In this document: one piece after another, positions 55,484 through 64,000 of the stretch | How positions within the stretch are numbered: position 1 is the stretch's first letter | Layout: every line of letters starts with the position of its first letter | From: Marinobacter caseinilyticus | GTDB taxonomy: Bacteria; Pseudomonadota; Gammaproteobacteria; Pseudomonadales; Oleiphilaceae | DNA length: 64,000 bases | Direction of reading: 5' to 3' | Assembly: GCF_011074955.1 (NCBI RefSeq) | Contig: NZ_WUQJ01000023.1 | Coordinates: 154,953 to 218,952, forward strand | Translations under genes and position numbers: made by a program | Notes under the pieces: model-generated | What the model saw: only the letters and a program-made list of their open reading frames with translations | The model's database searches: none | Told to the model about the DNA's origin: nothing

Positions 55484-57178
55484 ATGCCCAGTAACCATAA
55501 CGCCCGCCTCAAACCCAGCACCCTCCGCATTGGCCGGCGCTATCGCGCCAACCGACTGGACGGTCGCTACGACGCCATCGTGATTGGCTCGGGCATTGGC
55601 GGCCTCACCACCGCCGCGTGCCTGTCCAAAGCCGGCAAAAAAGTGCTGGTGCTGGAGCAACACTACACCGCCGGAGGTTACACCCACAGCTATGCCCGTA
55701 ATGGCTACGAGTGGGATGTGGGCGTGCATTACATTGGGGATATGGGCTCACCCAACACCCTCGGGCGCAAGCTGTTTGATTACATCACCGACGGCCAGCT
55801 CAAATGGGCCCCCATGGACGACAACTACGACCGCTTTTTCCTGGGCGACAAGGTCATCAACCTGCGCGCCGGCAAGGCCGGTTTCCGACAGTCGTTGCTG
55901 GAGCATTTCCCTGACGAAGCCAACGCCATCGACCGCTACATCACCTTGCTCAGCAAAGTCTCCACCGGCATGCAGTTTTACACACTGAGCAAACTGGCGC
56001 CCCGTCTGGCGGCACCGCTGCTGGGCAAAGCCCTCAATGTGGCGTTGCCCGACTGCTTCAACAAAACCACCTACGAGGTGCTGTCGGAGCTGACCGACAA
56101 TCAGGAACTGATCGGTGCCATCACCGGACAGTGGGGAGACTGCGGCGTTACCCCCAGGCAGTCCAGCTTCATGATTCATGCTCTCATTGCCAAGCATTAC
56201 GTGCATGGCGGGTACTACCCGGTCGGCGGTGCATCTGAAATGGCTAACACCATCATTCCGGTTATTCAGCAAGGTGGCGGCGACGTCTTCACTTACGCCG
56301 ATGTGACTGACATCCTGATCGAGAAGGGTAAAGCGGTTGGGGTGCGGATGGCCGACGGCCATGAGGTCCGCGCCAGCAAAGTGATCAGTAACGCTGGCGT
56401 AATCAACACGTTTGAGACGCTGTTGCCAGCGGATACCGCCAAAAAATGTGGCTACGCCGAGCAGCGCGAACACATCAATCCCTCCTTTCCCCACATCGGG
56501 CTGTACATCGGCCTGAAAGAAACACCGCAGGCACTGGGGCTGCCAAAAACCAATTTCTGGATTTACCCATCGGCCGATCACGACGCCAACGTGGACCGCT
56601 TCATGCGCGACACCGAGTCCGAATTTCCGGTGGTGTATTTGTCATTCCCCGCCGCCAAGGACCCCACATACCAGTCGCGCTACCCTGGCACCGCAACAAT
56701 CGAAGTTGTCGCACCCACCACTTATGAAATGTTTGAGCCCTGGAAGGACACCACCTGGGGCAAACGCGGCGACGACTACGAAGCCCTGAAAACCCGGGTG
56801 ACGGAGCGGCTGCTGGAAGCTATGTACCAGAAACTGCCACAACTGAGGGGCAAAGTGGATTACTGCGAAACCTCCACGCCACTCTCTACCGCCTGGTTCT
56901 GTCGCTACAGCCGGGGTGAACTGTATGGGCTCGATCACACCCCAGAACGGTTTAATCAGGATTGGTTACGGCCCAAAACCAAGGTACCCGGTCTCTACCT
57001 GACCGGTCAGGACGTGCTCACCTGCGGCGTGGTCGGCGCCATGATCGGCGGGCTGATCACAACGCTGGCCATTCAGGGCGTACGCGGCACCTCCCTGGTG
57101 AAAAAGATCTTTATTGATAAAGCCCGGGCAGAGCCGGATTTGCAGATTGTGACCTCGCCCTCTGCTGACGCCGGTTGA
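55484..57178 (+). CDS. Phytoene desaturase/RetSat-like FAD oxidoreductase
   Basis: 564 residues from the ATG at 55484 (AGGA 6 nt upstream). FAD Rossmann motif DAIVIGSGIGGLTTAACLSK, then VLVLEQHYTAGGYTHSYAR. The C-terminus ends the fold with VPGLYLTGQDVLTCGVVGAM. Length and the VGVHYIGDMG and YYPVGGASEMANTIIPVI stretches place it with the carotenoid isomerase/retinol saturase branch rather than true phytoene desaturase. No crtB or crtE is nearby, so its substrate may not be a carotenoid. It is probably co-expressed with the photolyase before it and the TIGR03643 gene after it. Confidence 0.85.
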   Translation: MPSNHNARLKPSTLRIGRRYRANRLDGRYDAIVIGSGIGGLTTAACLSKAGKKVLVLEQHYTAGGYTHSYARNGYEWDVGVHYIGDMGSPNTLGRKLFDYITDGQLKWAPMDDNYDRFFLGDKVINLRAGKAGFRQSLLEHFPDEANAIDRYITLLSKVSTGMQFYTLSKLAPRLAAPLLGKALNVALPDCFNKTTYEVLSELTDNQELIGAITGQWGDCGVTPRQSSFMIHALIAKHYVHGGYYPVGGASEMANTIIPVIQQGGGDVFTYADVTDILIEKGKAVGVRMADGHEVRASKVISNAGVINTFETLLPADTAKKCGYAEQREHINPSFPHIGLYIGLKETPQALGLPKTNFWIYPSADHDANVDRFMRDTESEFPVVYLSFPAAKDPTYQSRYPGTATIEVVAPTTYEMFEPWKDTTWGKRGDDYEALKTRVTERLLEAMYQKLPQLRGKVDYCETSTPLSTAWFCRYSRGELYGLDHTPERFNQDWLRPKTKVPGLYLTGQDVLTCGVVGAMIGGLITTLAIQGVRGTSLVKKIFIDKARAEPDLQIVTSPSADAG

Positions 57179-57270
57179 TGCTTATCAGTGCCTGATAATC
57201 GGTGGGCATTGATCCTTTATCGTGCCCCCGGCCGTATCAAAGGCACACGCTGACAAAAGATAAAGGGATC

Positions 57271-57546
57271 ATGTCCAAGCACCAAACGCCGGCACTGAAT
57301 GAAGCCGACCGGTCACGGGTTATCGAGATGGCCTGGGAAGACCGGACCCCGTTCGAAGCCATCGAGACCCTGTACGGGCTGGATGAGAAGGCGGTAATCA
57401 AGCACATGCGCCGGGCTCTGAAGCCGGCCAGTTTTCGACTCTGGCGCAAGCGCGTATCGGGGCGGGCCACCAAACACCAGGCCTTGAGAGACCCAAATGT
57501 CAGCCGGGGTTATTGCTCAACCCAATACAAAATGCGGTCGGGCTAG
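57271..57546 (+). CDS. TIGR03643/DUF2805 family small protein
   Basis: 91 residues from the ATG at 57271 (AAGGGA 4-5 nt upstream). The conserved core VIEMAWEDRTPFEAIETLYG, then EKAVIKHMRRALKPASFRLW and RKRVSGRATKH identifies the TIGR03643/DUF2805 family. It is helical, rich in Arg/Lys, and may bind nucleic acid; no function is established. It sits behind the photolyase and the FAD oxidoreductase. Confidence 0.88.
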   Translation: MSKHQTPALNEADRSRVIEMAWEDRTPFEAIETLYGLDEKAVIKHMRRALKPASFRLWRKRVSGRATKHQALRDPNVSRGYCSTQYKMRSG

Positions 57547-57689
57547 GCTGAACCGCCCAGTGAACTCCGGAGGCAACGCAAGACGCCAACCGATGTGCTT
57601 GCCTCAGATTCGATGTTGTCTGGTTGAATCGTGGTTATACTCTGTCGTGCCATTGCCATCATCACTCACTCTTCCGCGCCGAAGTTATC

Positions 57690-58472
57690 TTGGATTTCGC
57701 CACACTCATTGGTTTGGTCGGGGCTCTGCTACTGATCGGCTCCGCTGTGATTCTCGGTACGTCGTCCGGGGTGTTCCTGAACTCAGCGTCACTGCTCATC
57801 GTAGTCGGCGGCACCCTGTTGGTGGTGTTGGCAAAATTCAGCATCAGCCAGTTCCTTGGCGCTTTCAAGACGGCCATTCGGGCGTTCAAATTCAAACTGC
57901 CGGATACCGAGTCCAGCATCAACGAGCTGATCGAAATTGCGCAGATTGCCCGAAAGGAAGGCGTTTTGGGACTGGAAGATCGAGAGGTCAGCTCACCGTT
58001 TTTAAAGCAGGGCGTGCAAATGCTGGTCGACGGCCAGCAGTCTGAAACCATCCAGGAACTGCTCTCCAAAGAGCGCCTGATGACGCTGGACCACAACCGC
58101 TCCGGCGCCAAGGTATTCACGGCCATGGCTGACGTGGCCCCGGCCATGGGCATGATCGGCACCTTGATCGGTCTGGTGCAGATGTTGTCGAACATGGAGG
58201 ACCCCAAGTCCATCGGACCCGCTATGGCGGTGGCCCTGCTCACCACGCTGTATGGCGCCATGATTGCGACCATGATTGCCACACCCATCGCCGACAAACT
58301 GTCACTGCGGATGACCGAAGAGGCCCGCATGCAGTCGCTCTGGACCGATGCCCTGGTGGCCATGAAAGAGGGCCATAATCCGCGCATCATCGAACAACTG
58401 CTGAGCAGCTACCTGCCTCGCAACAAACGTGAAAAGAACGGTGAAGCCGAGCAGGCGACAGGGCCCGCATAA
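57690..58472 (+). CDS. pomA: Flagellar stator subunit PomA (MotA family)
   Basis: About 260 residues starting at a TTG (LDFATLIGLVGALLLIGSAV), the usual N-terminus of PomA; the open frame's earlier start adds an unrelated 22 residues. Four membrane helices; the conserved channel segment DVAPAMGMIGTLIGLVQMLS and the cytoplasmic loop are intact. It forms the stator with PomB, encoded 3 nt downstream. The PomA-type sequence suggests sodium rather than protons as coupling ion. Confidence 0.93.
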   Translation: MDFATLIGLVGALLLIGSAVILGTSSGVFLNSASLLIVVGGTLLVVLAKFSISQFLGAFKTAIRAFKFKLPDTESSINELIEIAQIARKEGVLGLEDREVSSPFLKQGVQMLVDGQQSETIQELLSKERLMTLDHNRSGAKVFTAMADVAPAMGMIGTLIGLVQMLSNMEDPKSIGPAMAVALLTTLYGAMIATMIATPIADKLSLRMTEEARMQSLWTDALVAMKEGHNPRIIEQLLSSYLPRNKREKNGEAEQATGPA

Positions 58473-58475
58473 GCC

Positions 58476-59402
58476 ATGGATGATCTTCCCGAAGAAGCAA
58501 AACCGGGCATTCCGGCCTGGGTTGTGACCTTTGCCGACCTGATGTCGCTGCTGATGTGCTTTTTTGTGCTGCTGCTGTCGTTCTCCGAGATCGACGCCAT
58601 TAAATTCAAGCAAATCGCCACAGAACTCTCCAAGGCCTTTGGGGTGCAGCGTGATGTGCCAGTGCTCGAGGTGCCCATGGGCACCAGCCCGGTGTTCGAT
58701 ACCTTTTCGCCAGCGCCCCCGCAACCGACGGTGCTGAACGAGGTCCGGCAGACCACCGCTGAGCAAAAGCCAACGCTGGCAACCGGCCAGTCCAACACCG
58801 AACAACACATTGATCGGATGATAGAAACCAAGGTCGACCGTACCCTCACCAATGTTGAGACGGTGCGGCAGGACGCCATCCACGACGGCCGCGTTCAGGT
58901 GCAAAAAGAACAGCGGCGTATCGTTATCCGGATCGAGGAACGCGGCTCGTTTGTGTCCGGCTCCGCGGAGGTCATCCGGGAGTTTGAAGACCTGCTGTTT
59001 GAGATGTCGGATCTGTTTGAAAACATTCCCGGCACCCTCACGATTGAGGGCCACACCGACAACGTCCCCATCCGCGGCAGCAACCGTTTTCAAAGCAATT
59101 GGGACCTGTCCGCCGTGCGGGCGTCTTCGGTTGCCAACGTGCTGTTGGAAAACCAGGCCATTGACCCTCAGCGTCTGGCGGTTAAGGGCCTGGCCGCCAC
59201 CCAGCCACGGGCCAGTAATGAGACTGCGGCGGAAAGGGCGCTCAACCGCCGCGTGGAAATCATCATCGACCTGAGCGGGCCGATGCAGGTGGAGGAAACC
59301 CGGCTGCGGGAACTGATGGAGAAAACCGCGACCTCGATTCAACCTAGCCTGCGTCTCAACCTTTCGCCGCCCTCAACATCGACCGGTGACATCCCCTGGT
59401 AG
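58476..59402 (+). CDS. pomB: Flagellar stator subunit PomB (MotB family)
   Basis: 308 residues. One N-terminal membrane helix with the ion-binding Asp21 in AWVVTFADLMSLLMCFFVLL, a linker of about 100 residues, then an OmpA-type peptidoglycan-binding domain (TIEGHTDNVPIRGSNRFQSN, LSAVRASSVANVLL, RALNRRVEIIIDL). It anchors the stator to the cell wall. No other flagellar gene is within the window. Confidence 0.93.
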   Translation: MDDLPEEAKPGIPAWVVTFADLMSLLMCFFVLLLSFSEIDAIKFKQIATELSKAFGVQRDVPVLEVPMGTSPVFDTFSPAPPQPTVLNEVRQTTAEQKPTLATGQSNTEQHIDRMIETKVDRTLTNVETVRQDAIHDGRVQVQKEQRRIVIRIEERGSFVSGSAEVIREFEDLLFEMSDLFENIPGTLTIEGHTDNVPIRGSNRFQSNWDLSAVRASSVANVLLENQAIDPQRLAVKGLAATQPRASNETAAERALNRRVEIIIDLSGPMQVEETRLRELMEKTATSIQPSLRLNLSPPSTSTGDIPW

Positions 59403-59726
59403 CGAGATCAGGCCCCAACCCGCGCAGTGTGTAAGCCACACCAGTGGTGTTCTGAGGATTCTCGTCCCAGATCGTTGCCGTTTTCTACCGCGACCAAATC
59501 CAAGCCCGATGAACCATCTTTGTGCACGGCCTTATATAGCGCCCCATTTAAGAGCGTAAAATCTGCAGTTTGTTTTCCATGACCCTCCTCTGCACCAGAA
59601 AAATACCCGCAAGCCCCTATGATTACGCATCATGCTCTATTCTGGAACATTAATTGCTTCAATAGCGCACCAACAACGAACAATGCCGTCAATCCATGAC
59701 GGCCCAAACTCAGGAGTCATCAACCC
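59403..59726. other. Intergenic region upstream of the ammonium transporter gene
   Basis: 324 bp. It contains the odd-centred palindrome ACACCA-G-TGGTGT (59439-59451), a TGCACCA at 59591-59597 like half an NtrC site, and the sigma-54 promoter candidate at 59643-59658. No gene is seen. Confidence 0.5.
59643..59658 (+). promoter_or_regulatory. Sigma-54 promoter candidate for amt
   Basis: TGGAAC-ATTAA-TTGCT matches TGGCAC-N5-TTGCW at all but one conserved position and has the GG and GC 12 nt apart. Transcription would start about 59 nt before the GTG start of the ammonium transporter gene. NtrC control of amt genes is common and supports the reading. Confidence 0.6.
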
Positions 59727-60935
59727 GTGGATATCACGAGTGCAGTTCAAACCCTGACCGAAAGTGCTAACACGCTGTTCATTCTGATCGGCGCCATAAT
59801 GGTGCTGGCCATGCACGCCGGCTTTGCCTTTTTGGAAGTCGGTACCGTGCGTCATAAAAACCAGGTCAATGCCCTGGTCAAGATCATCACCGACTTTGGG
59901 GTTTCGTCCATCGCCTACTTCTTTGTCGGCTATTACATTGCGTATGGCCGCCACTTTCTCAGTGGCGCGGAAGCACTGACCCAGAATCAGGGCTACGAAC
60001 TGGTCAAGTTCTTCTTCCTGCTGACCTTTGCGGCGGCCATACCCGCGATTGTTTCCGGCGGTATCGCCGAACGCGCCAGGTTCTACCCTATGCTGATCGC
60101 CTCCGCACTCATTGTGGCGCTGGTGTATCCCTTCTTCGAGGGCATGATCTGGAATGGCAATTACGGCTTCCAGGCCTGGCTTGAGGCCGAGTATGGCGCC
60201 GCGTTTCACGACTTTGCCGGCTCTGTCGTCGTTCATGGCGTTGGCGGCTGGATTGCTTTGGCTGCGGTACTGCTGCTTGGCGCCCGTAATGGCCGCTACC
60301 GCAACGGTCGCGTGGTGGCCTTTGCACCTTCGAACATCCCGTTTCTGGCACTGGGCGCCTGGATTCTGACCGTCGGCTGGTTTGGTTTTAATGTGATGTC
60401 CGCGCAGACTCTGGACGGCATCAGCGGCCTGGTCGCGGTCAACAGTTTGATGGCCATGGTCGGCGGCCTGCTGGTGGCCATGGTAGTGGGCCGCAAAGAC
60501 CCTGGCTTTATTCACAACGGACCGTTGGCGGGCCTGGTGGCCGTGTGCGCCGGCTCCGACTTAATGCACCCGATTGGTGCGCTGATCACAGGCGGCATTG
60601 CCGGTGCCATCTTCGTCTACCTGTTCGAGTGGGCGCAAAACAAGATCGTACGCCTTGATGACGTGCTCGGGGTCTGGCCGCTGCACGGTGTCTGCGGCGT
60701 CTGGGGTGGCATCGCGGCCGGCATTTTCGGCGCCACATCGCTCGGCGGCCTCGGCGGCGTTAGCCTGATGTCCCAGGTAATCGGCTCGCTGGCAGGCCTG
60801 GTCATCGCCTTTGTTGGCGGCCTGATCGTGTACGGCATCGTGAAGGTCATCTCCGGCCTGCGGTTGACCGAAGAAGAGGAATTCAATGGCGCCGACGTCA
60901 GCATTCACCGCATTGGCGCGACTTCTTTCGAGTAA
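59727..60935 (+). CDS. Ammonium transporter, Amt family
   Basis: 402 residues, about eleven membrane helices, starting at GTG with AGGAG about 11 nt upstream. The twin-His pore pair shows as SVVVHGVGGWIALA and GVWPLHGVCGVWGGIAAG; FAFLEVGTVRHKNQVN is the first-helix signature. It conducts ammonium into the cell. No glnK lies before or after it. The long C-terminal tail is short of the usual AmtB regulatory region but present (LRLTEEEEFNGADVSIHRIG). Confidence 0.94.
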   Translation: MDITSAVQTLTESANTLFILIGAIMVLAMHAGFAFLEVGTVRHKNQVNALVKIITDFGVSSIAYFFVGYYIAYGRHFLSGAEALTQNQGYELVKFFFLLTFAAAIPAIVSGGIAERARFYPMLIASALIVALVYPFFEGMIWNGNYGFQAWLEAEYGAAFHDFAGSVVVHGVGGWIALAAVLLLGARNGRYRNGRVVAFAPSNIPFLALGAWILTVGWFGFNVMSAQTLDGISGLVAVNSLMAMVGGLLVAMVVGRKDPGFIHNGPLAGLVAVCAGSDLMHPIGALITGGIAGAIFVYLFEWAQNKIVRLDDVLGVWPLHGVCGVWGGIAAGIFGATSLGGLGGVSLMSQVIGSLAGLVIAFVGGLIVYGIVKVISGLRLTEEEEFNGADVSIHRIGATSFE

Positions 60936-61314
60936 TCGCCCGATGGCTTGAAATACCGCTGCGGGGCCCGCGGGGTCTCGCAGCGGTAGCCGATGTATTG
61001 CCCACGTGCCTCCCTGCCAGGCCCCGTCACGGCACCCTGCAGCCTTATTGCTGTTCGACATGCGCGCGGTTTCCAGCCCTCGATCTGACTGCTCTGCTCA
61101 CGATCACGCGCATTATCCAACTCACTATTCAATGCACTATTCAACACACTGCTTAATCAATGCGCTAACCGTTTTACCCCCCCGGTATGGGGCTTACACA
61201 CCCAGACTGACGATGTCATTCCGGCGGTGAATGCGGCGCCTTTGTTTGATGGGCTCTTTCACTTTGCCCTTTTGATTTACAATGGCCCCTCAACCCAGCC
61301 GCAAGGACCCGACA
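60936..61314. other. Gene-free stretch before cobS
   Basis: About 380 bp. It holds the hairpin at 60954-60988, and near 61124-61152 a loose repeat (CACTATTCAAYRC about twice). No cobalamin riboswitch core is recognised on either strand. Confidence 0.5.
60954..60988. terminator. Hairpin after amt
   Basis: TACCGCTGCG (60954-60963) and CGCAGCGGTA (60979-60988) are perfect 10-bp arms with a 15-nt GC-rich loop, 19 nt past the amt stop. No T-run follows, so it may need Rho or act in mRNA protection. Confidence 0.55.
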
Positions 61315-62085
61315 TTGCCTCACACCATCGCTTCAGCACGTCAGGAATGGCAGGCCTTTTGGCTGGCACTGGGCTTTCTGACCCGGGTGCCGATGCTGAT
61401 CAGAATTGAGTACACACAGACACTGATGAACCAGAGCAGCGTCTATTTTCCGCTGATCGGGCTCCTGCTCGGAGCGGTTTACGCGGGTCTGTTTTCGGCG
61501 CTGTCCTTACTGTTCTCGCCGCTGATCTGCCTGATCATGGTCGTGAGCGCTCACCTGTGGCTCACCGGGGCCTTTCATGAGGACGGCTTGGCCGACAGCA
61601 TGGACGCCTTGGGTGGCGGCTACACCGTCGAAGCCCGATTGCACATCATGAAAGACAGCCGAATTGGTACCTATGGCACGGTGGCCCTGGTGTTGGCACT
61701 GGCACTCAAGGTCGCACTGCTGATGGAGACCAGCAATATCGGTTTGGCCCTGCTGATCTCCCCCTGCCTGGCCCGACTCACACCCCTGGTGCTGATGCGA
61801 TGCATGAATTACGTCACCGATCCGGACACCAGCAAAAGCAAACCGGTGGCCGAAGGCTTTTCCCGGCAACGATTGTGGGCCGCCTTCGCATTTGCTGCGC
61901 TGGTAGCCCTGGCGGCAGAACCCTGGGCACCCGGATTGCTGACCTGGTCAGCCTTGTCCATCGGGCTGGTGGCCTGGTTGTGGGGGCGTAACCTGAAGCA
62001 GAATCTGGGTGGCTACACCGGCGACGCCCTCGGTGCCAGCGTGGTGTTCACCGAACTCGCCCTGCTCGCATGCCTGACGGTATGA
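61315..62085 (+). CDS. cobS: Adenosylcobinamide-GDP ribazoletransferase CobS
   Basis: About 256 residues, six or so membrane helices. Joins adenosylcobinamide-GDP with alpha-ribazole in the last step of B12 assembly. Seen: WLALGFLTRVPM at the start, HLWLTGAFHEDGLADSMDAL followed by GGG (the family signature), and KDSRIGTYGTVALVLAL. I prefer TTG 61315, with AAGGA well placed; the ATG at 61282 lacks a ribosome binding site. No cobU, cobT, cobC or btu gene is adjacent, so the salvage pathway is split or continued elsewhere. Confidence 0.9.
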   Translation: MPHTIASARQEWQAFWLALGFLTRVPMLIRIEYTQTLMNQSSVYFPLIGLLLGAVYAGLFSALSLLFSPLICLIMVVSAHLWLTGAFHEDGLADSMDALGGGYTVEARLHIMKDSRIGTYGTVALVLALALKVALLMETSNIGLALLISPCLARLTPLVLMRCMNYVTDPDTSKSKPVAEGFSRQRLWAAFAFAALVALAAEPWAPGLLTWSALSIGLVAWLWGRNLKQNLGGYTGDALGASVVFTELALLACLTV

Positions 62086-62391
62086 CCGCACCAGCCCAGG
62101 CAGTCACCGAACACGGCCGCCTATGGGCTCTTCGTGGGCGTATTTCACTGTAGGGCGCGGTTGGGATTCACACTTGCTGACTCAACACAATCATGGGTTC
62201 GGGACTCGTCAGAACCGCCAAAACCGGCATCAGACTTAAGTCGACCATGGCGGCTTTTTGGTTCAATTGGCCATCGTTTCGTGTTAGCGTTTGTGAGCAC
62301 TAATGGCTGCTCGACAGCCAGCATTCGTGCGCTCTGCGTCTGCTTCTGTTCGGGCTCCCAAGACAAAAATATAAAACAGGAACGCCTAACA

Positions 62392-63480
62392 ATGAAATTA
62401 CGTTCACTCTTTACGTCTGCGTCTGCGCTAGCGCTGACTGCGGTGCTTGCGAGCACTCAGGTTTTTGCCCAGGAAACTTTCAACCTACGTATGGCCGAAA
62501 CCTGGGGCCCCAACTTTCCCATTTTTGGCGATGCCTCACGAAGCATGGCCGAGATGGCTGAAAAAATGTCCAACGGACGCATCAAGATCCGCATCGATTC
62601 CGCCAACAAACACAAAGCGCCACTGGGCGTTTTTGATATGGTGAAAGCGGGTCAATACGACATGGGCCATTCCGCCTCCTACTACTGGAAAGGCAAGGTT
62701 CCAAACACCCTGTTCTTCACCAGCATGCCTTTTGGCATGACCGCAACCGAGCAGTACGCCTGGTTTTACTATGGCGACGGCATGGAACTGATGCAGGAAG
62801 TGTATAAGCCTCACGGCCTGCTGTCCTTTCCCGGCGGTAACACCGGCGTCCAGATGGGCGGCTGGTTCCGTAAGGAAATCAAATCACTGGACGACCTGCA
62901 AGGTCTGAAGATGCGCATTCCCGGCTTTGCCGGCGAAGTGTTCGCCAAAGTCGGCGTCAGCCCGACCAACATTGCTCCAGGCGAGCTCTACACCGCACTT
63001 GAGCGCAGCACCATCGACGCGGTTGAGTGGGTAGGTCCGGCTCTGGACCTGCGATTGGGCTTCCAGCAAATCGCTGACTACTACTACACCGGGTGGCACG
63101 AGCCGGCTACTGAGCTCCAGTTCCTGATTAACGAAAAAACCTGGAACAAACTGCCAGCCGATCTGCAGGAAATCATGCGCATCGCAATGCGTACCGCCTC
63201 CTATGACATGCTGATCCAATCTGTTCATGCCAACTCTGAAGCCTGGGCCTCTATTCGGAAAGAACACCCGAATGTCCAGATCAAGACCTTCCCCGAAGAC
63301 GTTATCCAGGCGATGAGCAAAGCCAATGACGAACTCCTGGCGGAAGTGGCAGCCAATGACGAGCAGGCCAAGCGCATCATTGAGTCGCAGCATGAATACA
63401 TGGACAAGGCCCGTGAGTACACCAACATTTCGGACCGCGCCTACCTGAACACCATGTACGAAATGAACAACCCGCAGTAA
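62392..63480 (+). CDS. DctP-family TRAP solute receptor
   Basis: 362 residues from the ATG at 62392 (AGGA about 10 nt upstream), with signal peptide ASALALTAVLASTQVFAQ. LKMRIPGFAGEVFAKVGVSP includes the carboxylate-binding Arg; AVEWVGPALDLRLGFQQIAD follows. It is closely similar to the orphan receptor at 29128-30201. It is followed, after a hairpin, by dctQ, so it opens a TRAP operon continuing beyond the window. Ligand unknown. Confidence 0.93.
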   Translation: MKLRSLFTSASALALTAVLASTQVFAQETFNLRMAETWGPNFPIFGDASRSMAEMAEKMSNGRIKIRIDSANKHKAPLGVFDMVKAGQYDMGHSASYYWKGKVPNTLFFTSMPFGMTATEQYAWFYYGDGMELMQEVYKPHGLLSFPGGNTGVQMGGWFRKEIKSLDDLQGLKMRIPGFAGEVFAKVGVSPTNIAPGELYTALERSTIDAVEWVGPALDLRLGFQQIADYYYTGWHEPATELQFLINEKTWNKLPADLQEIMRIAMRTASYDMLIQSVHANSEAWASIRKEHPNVQIKTFPEDVIQAMSKANDELLAEVAANDEQAKRIIESQHEYMDKAREYTNISDRAYLNTMYEMNNPQ

Positions 63481-63503
63481 AGGTCTTCCGTACCTGCACT
63501 TTG

Positions 63504-63534
63504 CCGGGCCGACCGTCTATCATGGTCGGCCCGG
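63504..63534 (+). terminator. Hairpin between dctP and dctQ
   Basis: CCGGGCCGACC (63504-63514) and GGTCGGCCCGG (63524-63534) form a perfect 11-bp stem with a 9-nt loop, 24 nt after the receptor stop. There is no strong T-run; likely a stabilising or attenuating structure. Confidence 0.65.
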
Positions 63535-63594
63535 TAATCCTGACTATACTCCCAATACTGAACGGCTCTTTCACGCTGCCAAGAGGAAGATGTG

Positions 63595-64000
63595 ATGCAG
63601 TGGATTATTTCACTGGACAAAGGCCTCGCTAAAATTTCTTACCTCTGTGGTTGGATTGCGAGCGCCGCGTTTGTTCTTATGCTTTTCAACGTATTTTTCG
63701 ACGTCGTTTCGCGCTACGTCTTTAACGAAGTCTCCATCGGTATGCAGGAAATGGAATGGCACCTGTACGCTGCCGTCTTCCTGCTGGGCATTCCCTTTGC
63801 CCTGCGCACCGACGGGCACGTCCGGGTCGATGTGCTGTACGATCGCTGGTCGGACCACTTCAAGGCGTGGGTTGATCTGGTGGGCGCCGTCATTTTCGTG
63901 ATTCCTTTCGCCATGCTGATCGGCTACTACGGCTACGACTACGCCCTGGAATCCTACAACCTTGGCGAAGGCAGCGGTGACCCCGGTGGCTTGCCTTACC
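63595..64000 (+). CDS. TRAP transporter small permease DctQ, cut by window edge
   Basis: First 135 residues of a DctQ-type protein from the ATG at 63595, with GAGGAAG just upstream. Membrane helices at about 15-40 and 52-65; FNVFFDVVSRYVFNEVSIGM, MEWHLYAAVFLLGIPFALRT and DGHVRVDVLYDRW are the conserved DctQ stretches. The gene continues past the right edge, where dctM should follow. Confidence 0.9.
   Translation, partial: MQWIISLDKGLAKISYLCGWIASAAFVLMLFNVFFDVVSRYVFNEVSIGMQEMEWHLYAAVFLLGIPFALRTDGHVRVDVLYDRWSDHFKAWVDLVGAVIFVIPFAMLIGYYGYDYALESYNLGEGSGDPGGLPY

Noticed and set aside
59439..59451. ACACCA-G-TGGTGT as an NtrC site
   Set aside because: NtrC sites have about five bases between half-sites; this has one. 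It is also far from the promoter candidate.
60936..61281. Cobalamin riboswitch before cobS
   Set aside because: Neither the B12-box nor the usual GCCACTG-type core is seen on either strand; only a plain hairpin is present.
62163..62178. Sigma-54 promoter before the dctP gene at the right edge
   Set aside because: GGGATT-CACAC-TTGCT keeps GG-N10-GC spacing but matches the -24 element poorly, and it is over 200 nt from the start codon.

Overview
The window looks like the chromosome of a free-living, probably marine or saline gammaproteobacterium. The grounds are four TRAP solute-receptor genes, a PomAB-type (sodium) flagellar stator pair, DctB/DctD sigma-54 regulation, FolM, GlcDEF/GlcB, a DASH-type photolyase and several TIGR-type proteins of marine gammaproteobacteria. 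I cannot name the genus; a Saccharospirillaceae/Oceanospirillales- or Marinobacter-like relative is a guess. Base composition is fairly GC-rich except for an AT-rich island at about 45.35-45.9 kb. I see no rRNA, tRNA, CRISPR array, transposase or prophage.

Layout. 0-10.7 kb: membrane protein, small heat-shock protein, a three-gene signalling operon (CheB-CheR-PAS fusion, PAS histidine kinase, NarL-type regulator), a PAS/degenerate-GGDEF protein translationally coupled to a diguanylate cyclase, and a patatin-like lipase. 10.7-20.3 kb: orphan NosR/NirI-like flavo-iron-sulfur membrane protein, short RNase J-like nuclease, FolM, HEXXH protein of the CLCA_X type, a second diguanylate cyclase, a DUF1127-like small protein, a lipid kinase and a MalY/PatB lyase. 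20.7-30.3 kb: a frameshifted histidine kinase, then a TRAP-TAXI system (receptor, fused permease) followed by DctB and DctD, with a sigma-54 promoter and tandem enhancer-like repeats in front, plus a DUF4864 protein and an orphan DctP receptor.

30.3-44.5 kb is the most coherent region and the best candidate for a new system. On the minus strand lies a tight GntR(GlcC-like)-LrgA-LrgB-histidine kinase operon. Divergent from it on the plus strand is a TRAP transporter (DctPQM) followed by malate synthase G, GlcG and the glycolate oxidase genes glcD, glcE and glcF. Two near-perfect ACTGGTC-N-GACCAGT palindromes sit in the shared intergenic region. I infer one glycolate (2-hydroxy-acid) regulon with two different candidate transporters: the TRAP system and LrgAB, whose plant relative PLGG1 moves glycolate and glycerate.

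44.7-64 kb: PaiB-like flavoprotein, an AT-rich island with a lipoprotein carrying two Ig-like domains and an ice-binding-type (DUF3494) domain, an 800-bp gene-free stretch with a large inverted repeat and a hexamer array, a formaldehyde/electrophile-defence locus (FrmA, NemR-like TetR, NemA), a TauE/SafE permease, a third diguanylate cyclase, a META lipoprotein, a photolyase/carotenoid-oxidoreductase-like/TIGR03643 trio, PomAB, an ammonium transporter with a sigma-54-like promoter, CobS, and the start of another TRAP operon that runs off the right edge. Every one of the four TRAP receptor genes is followed within about 25 nt of its stop codon by a hairpin, which fits receptor over-production relative to permease.
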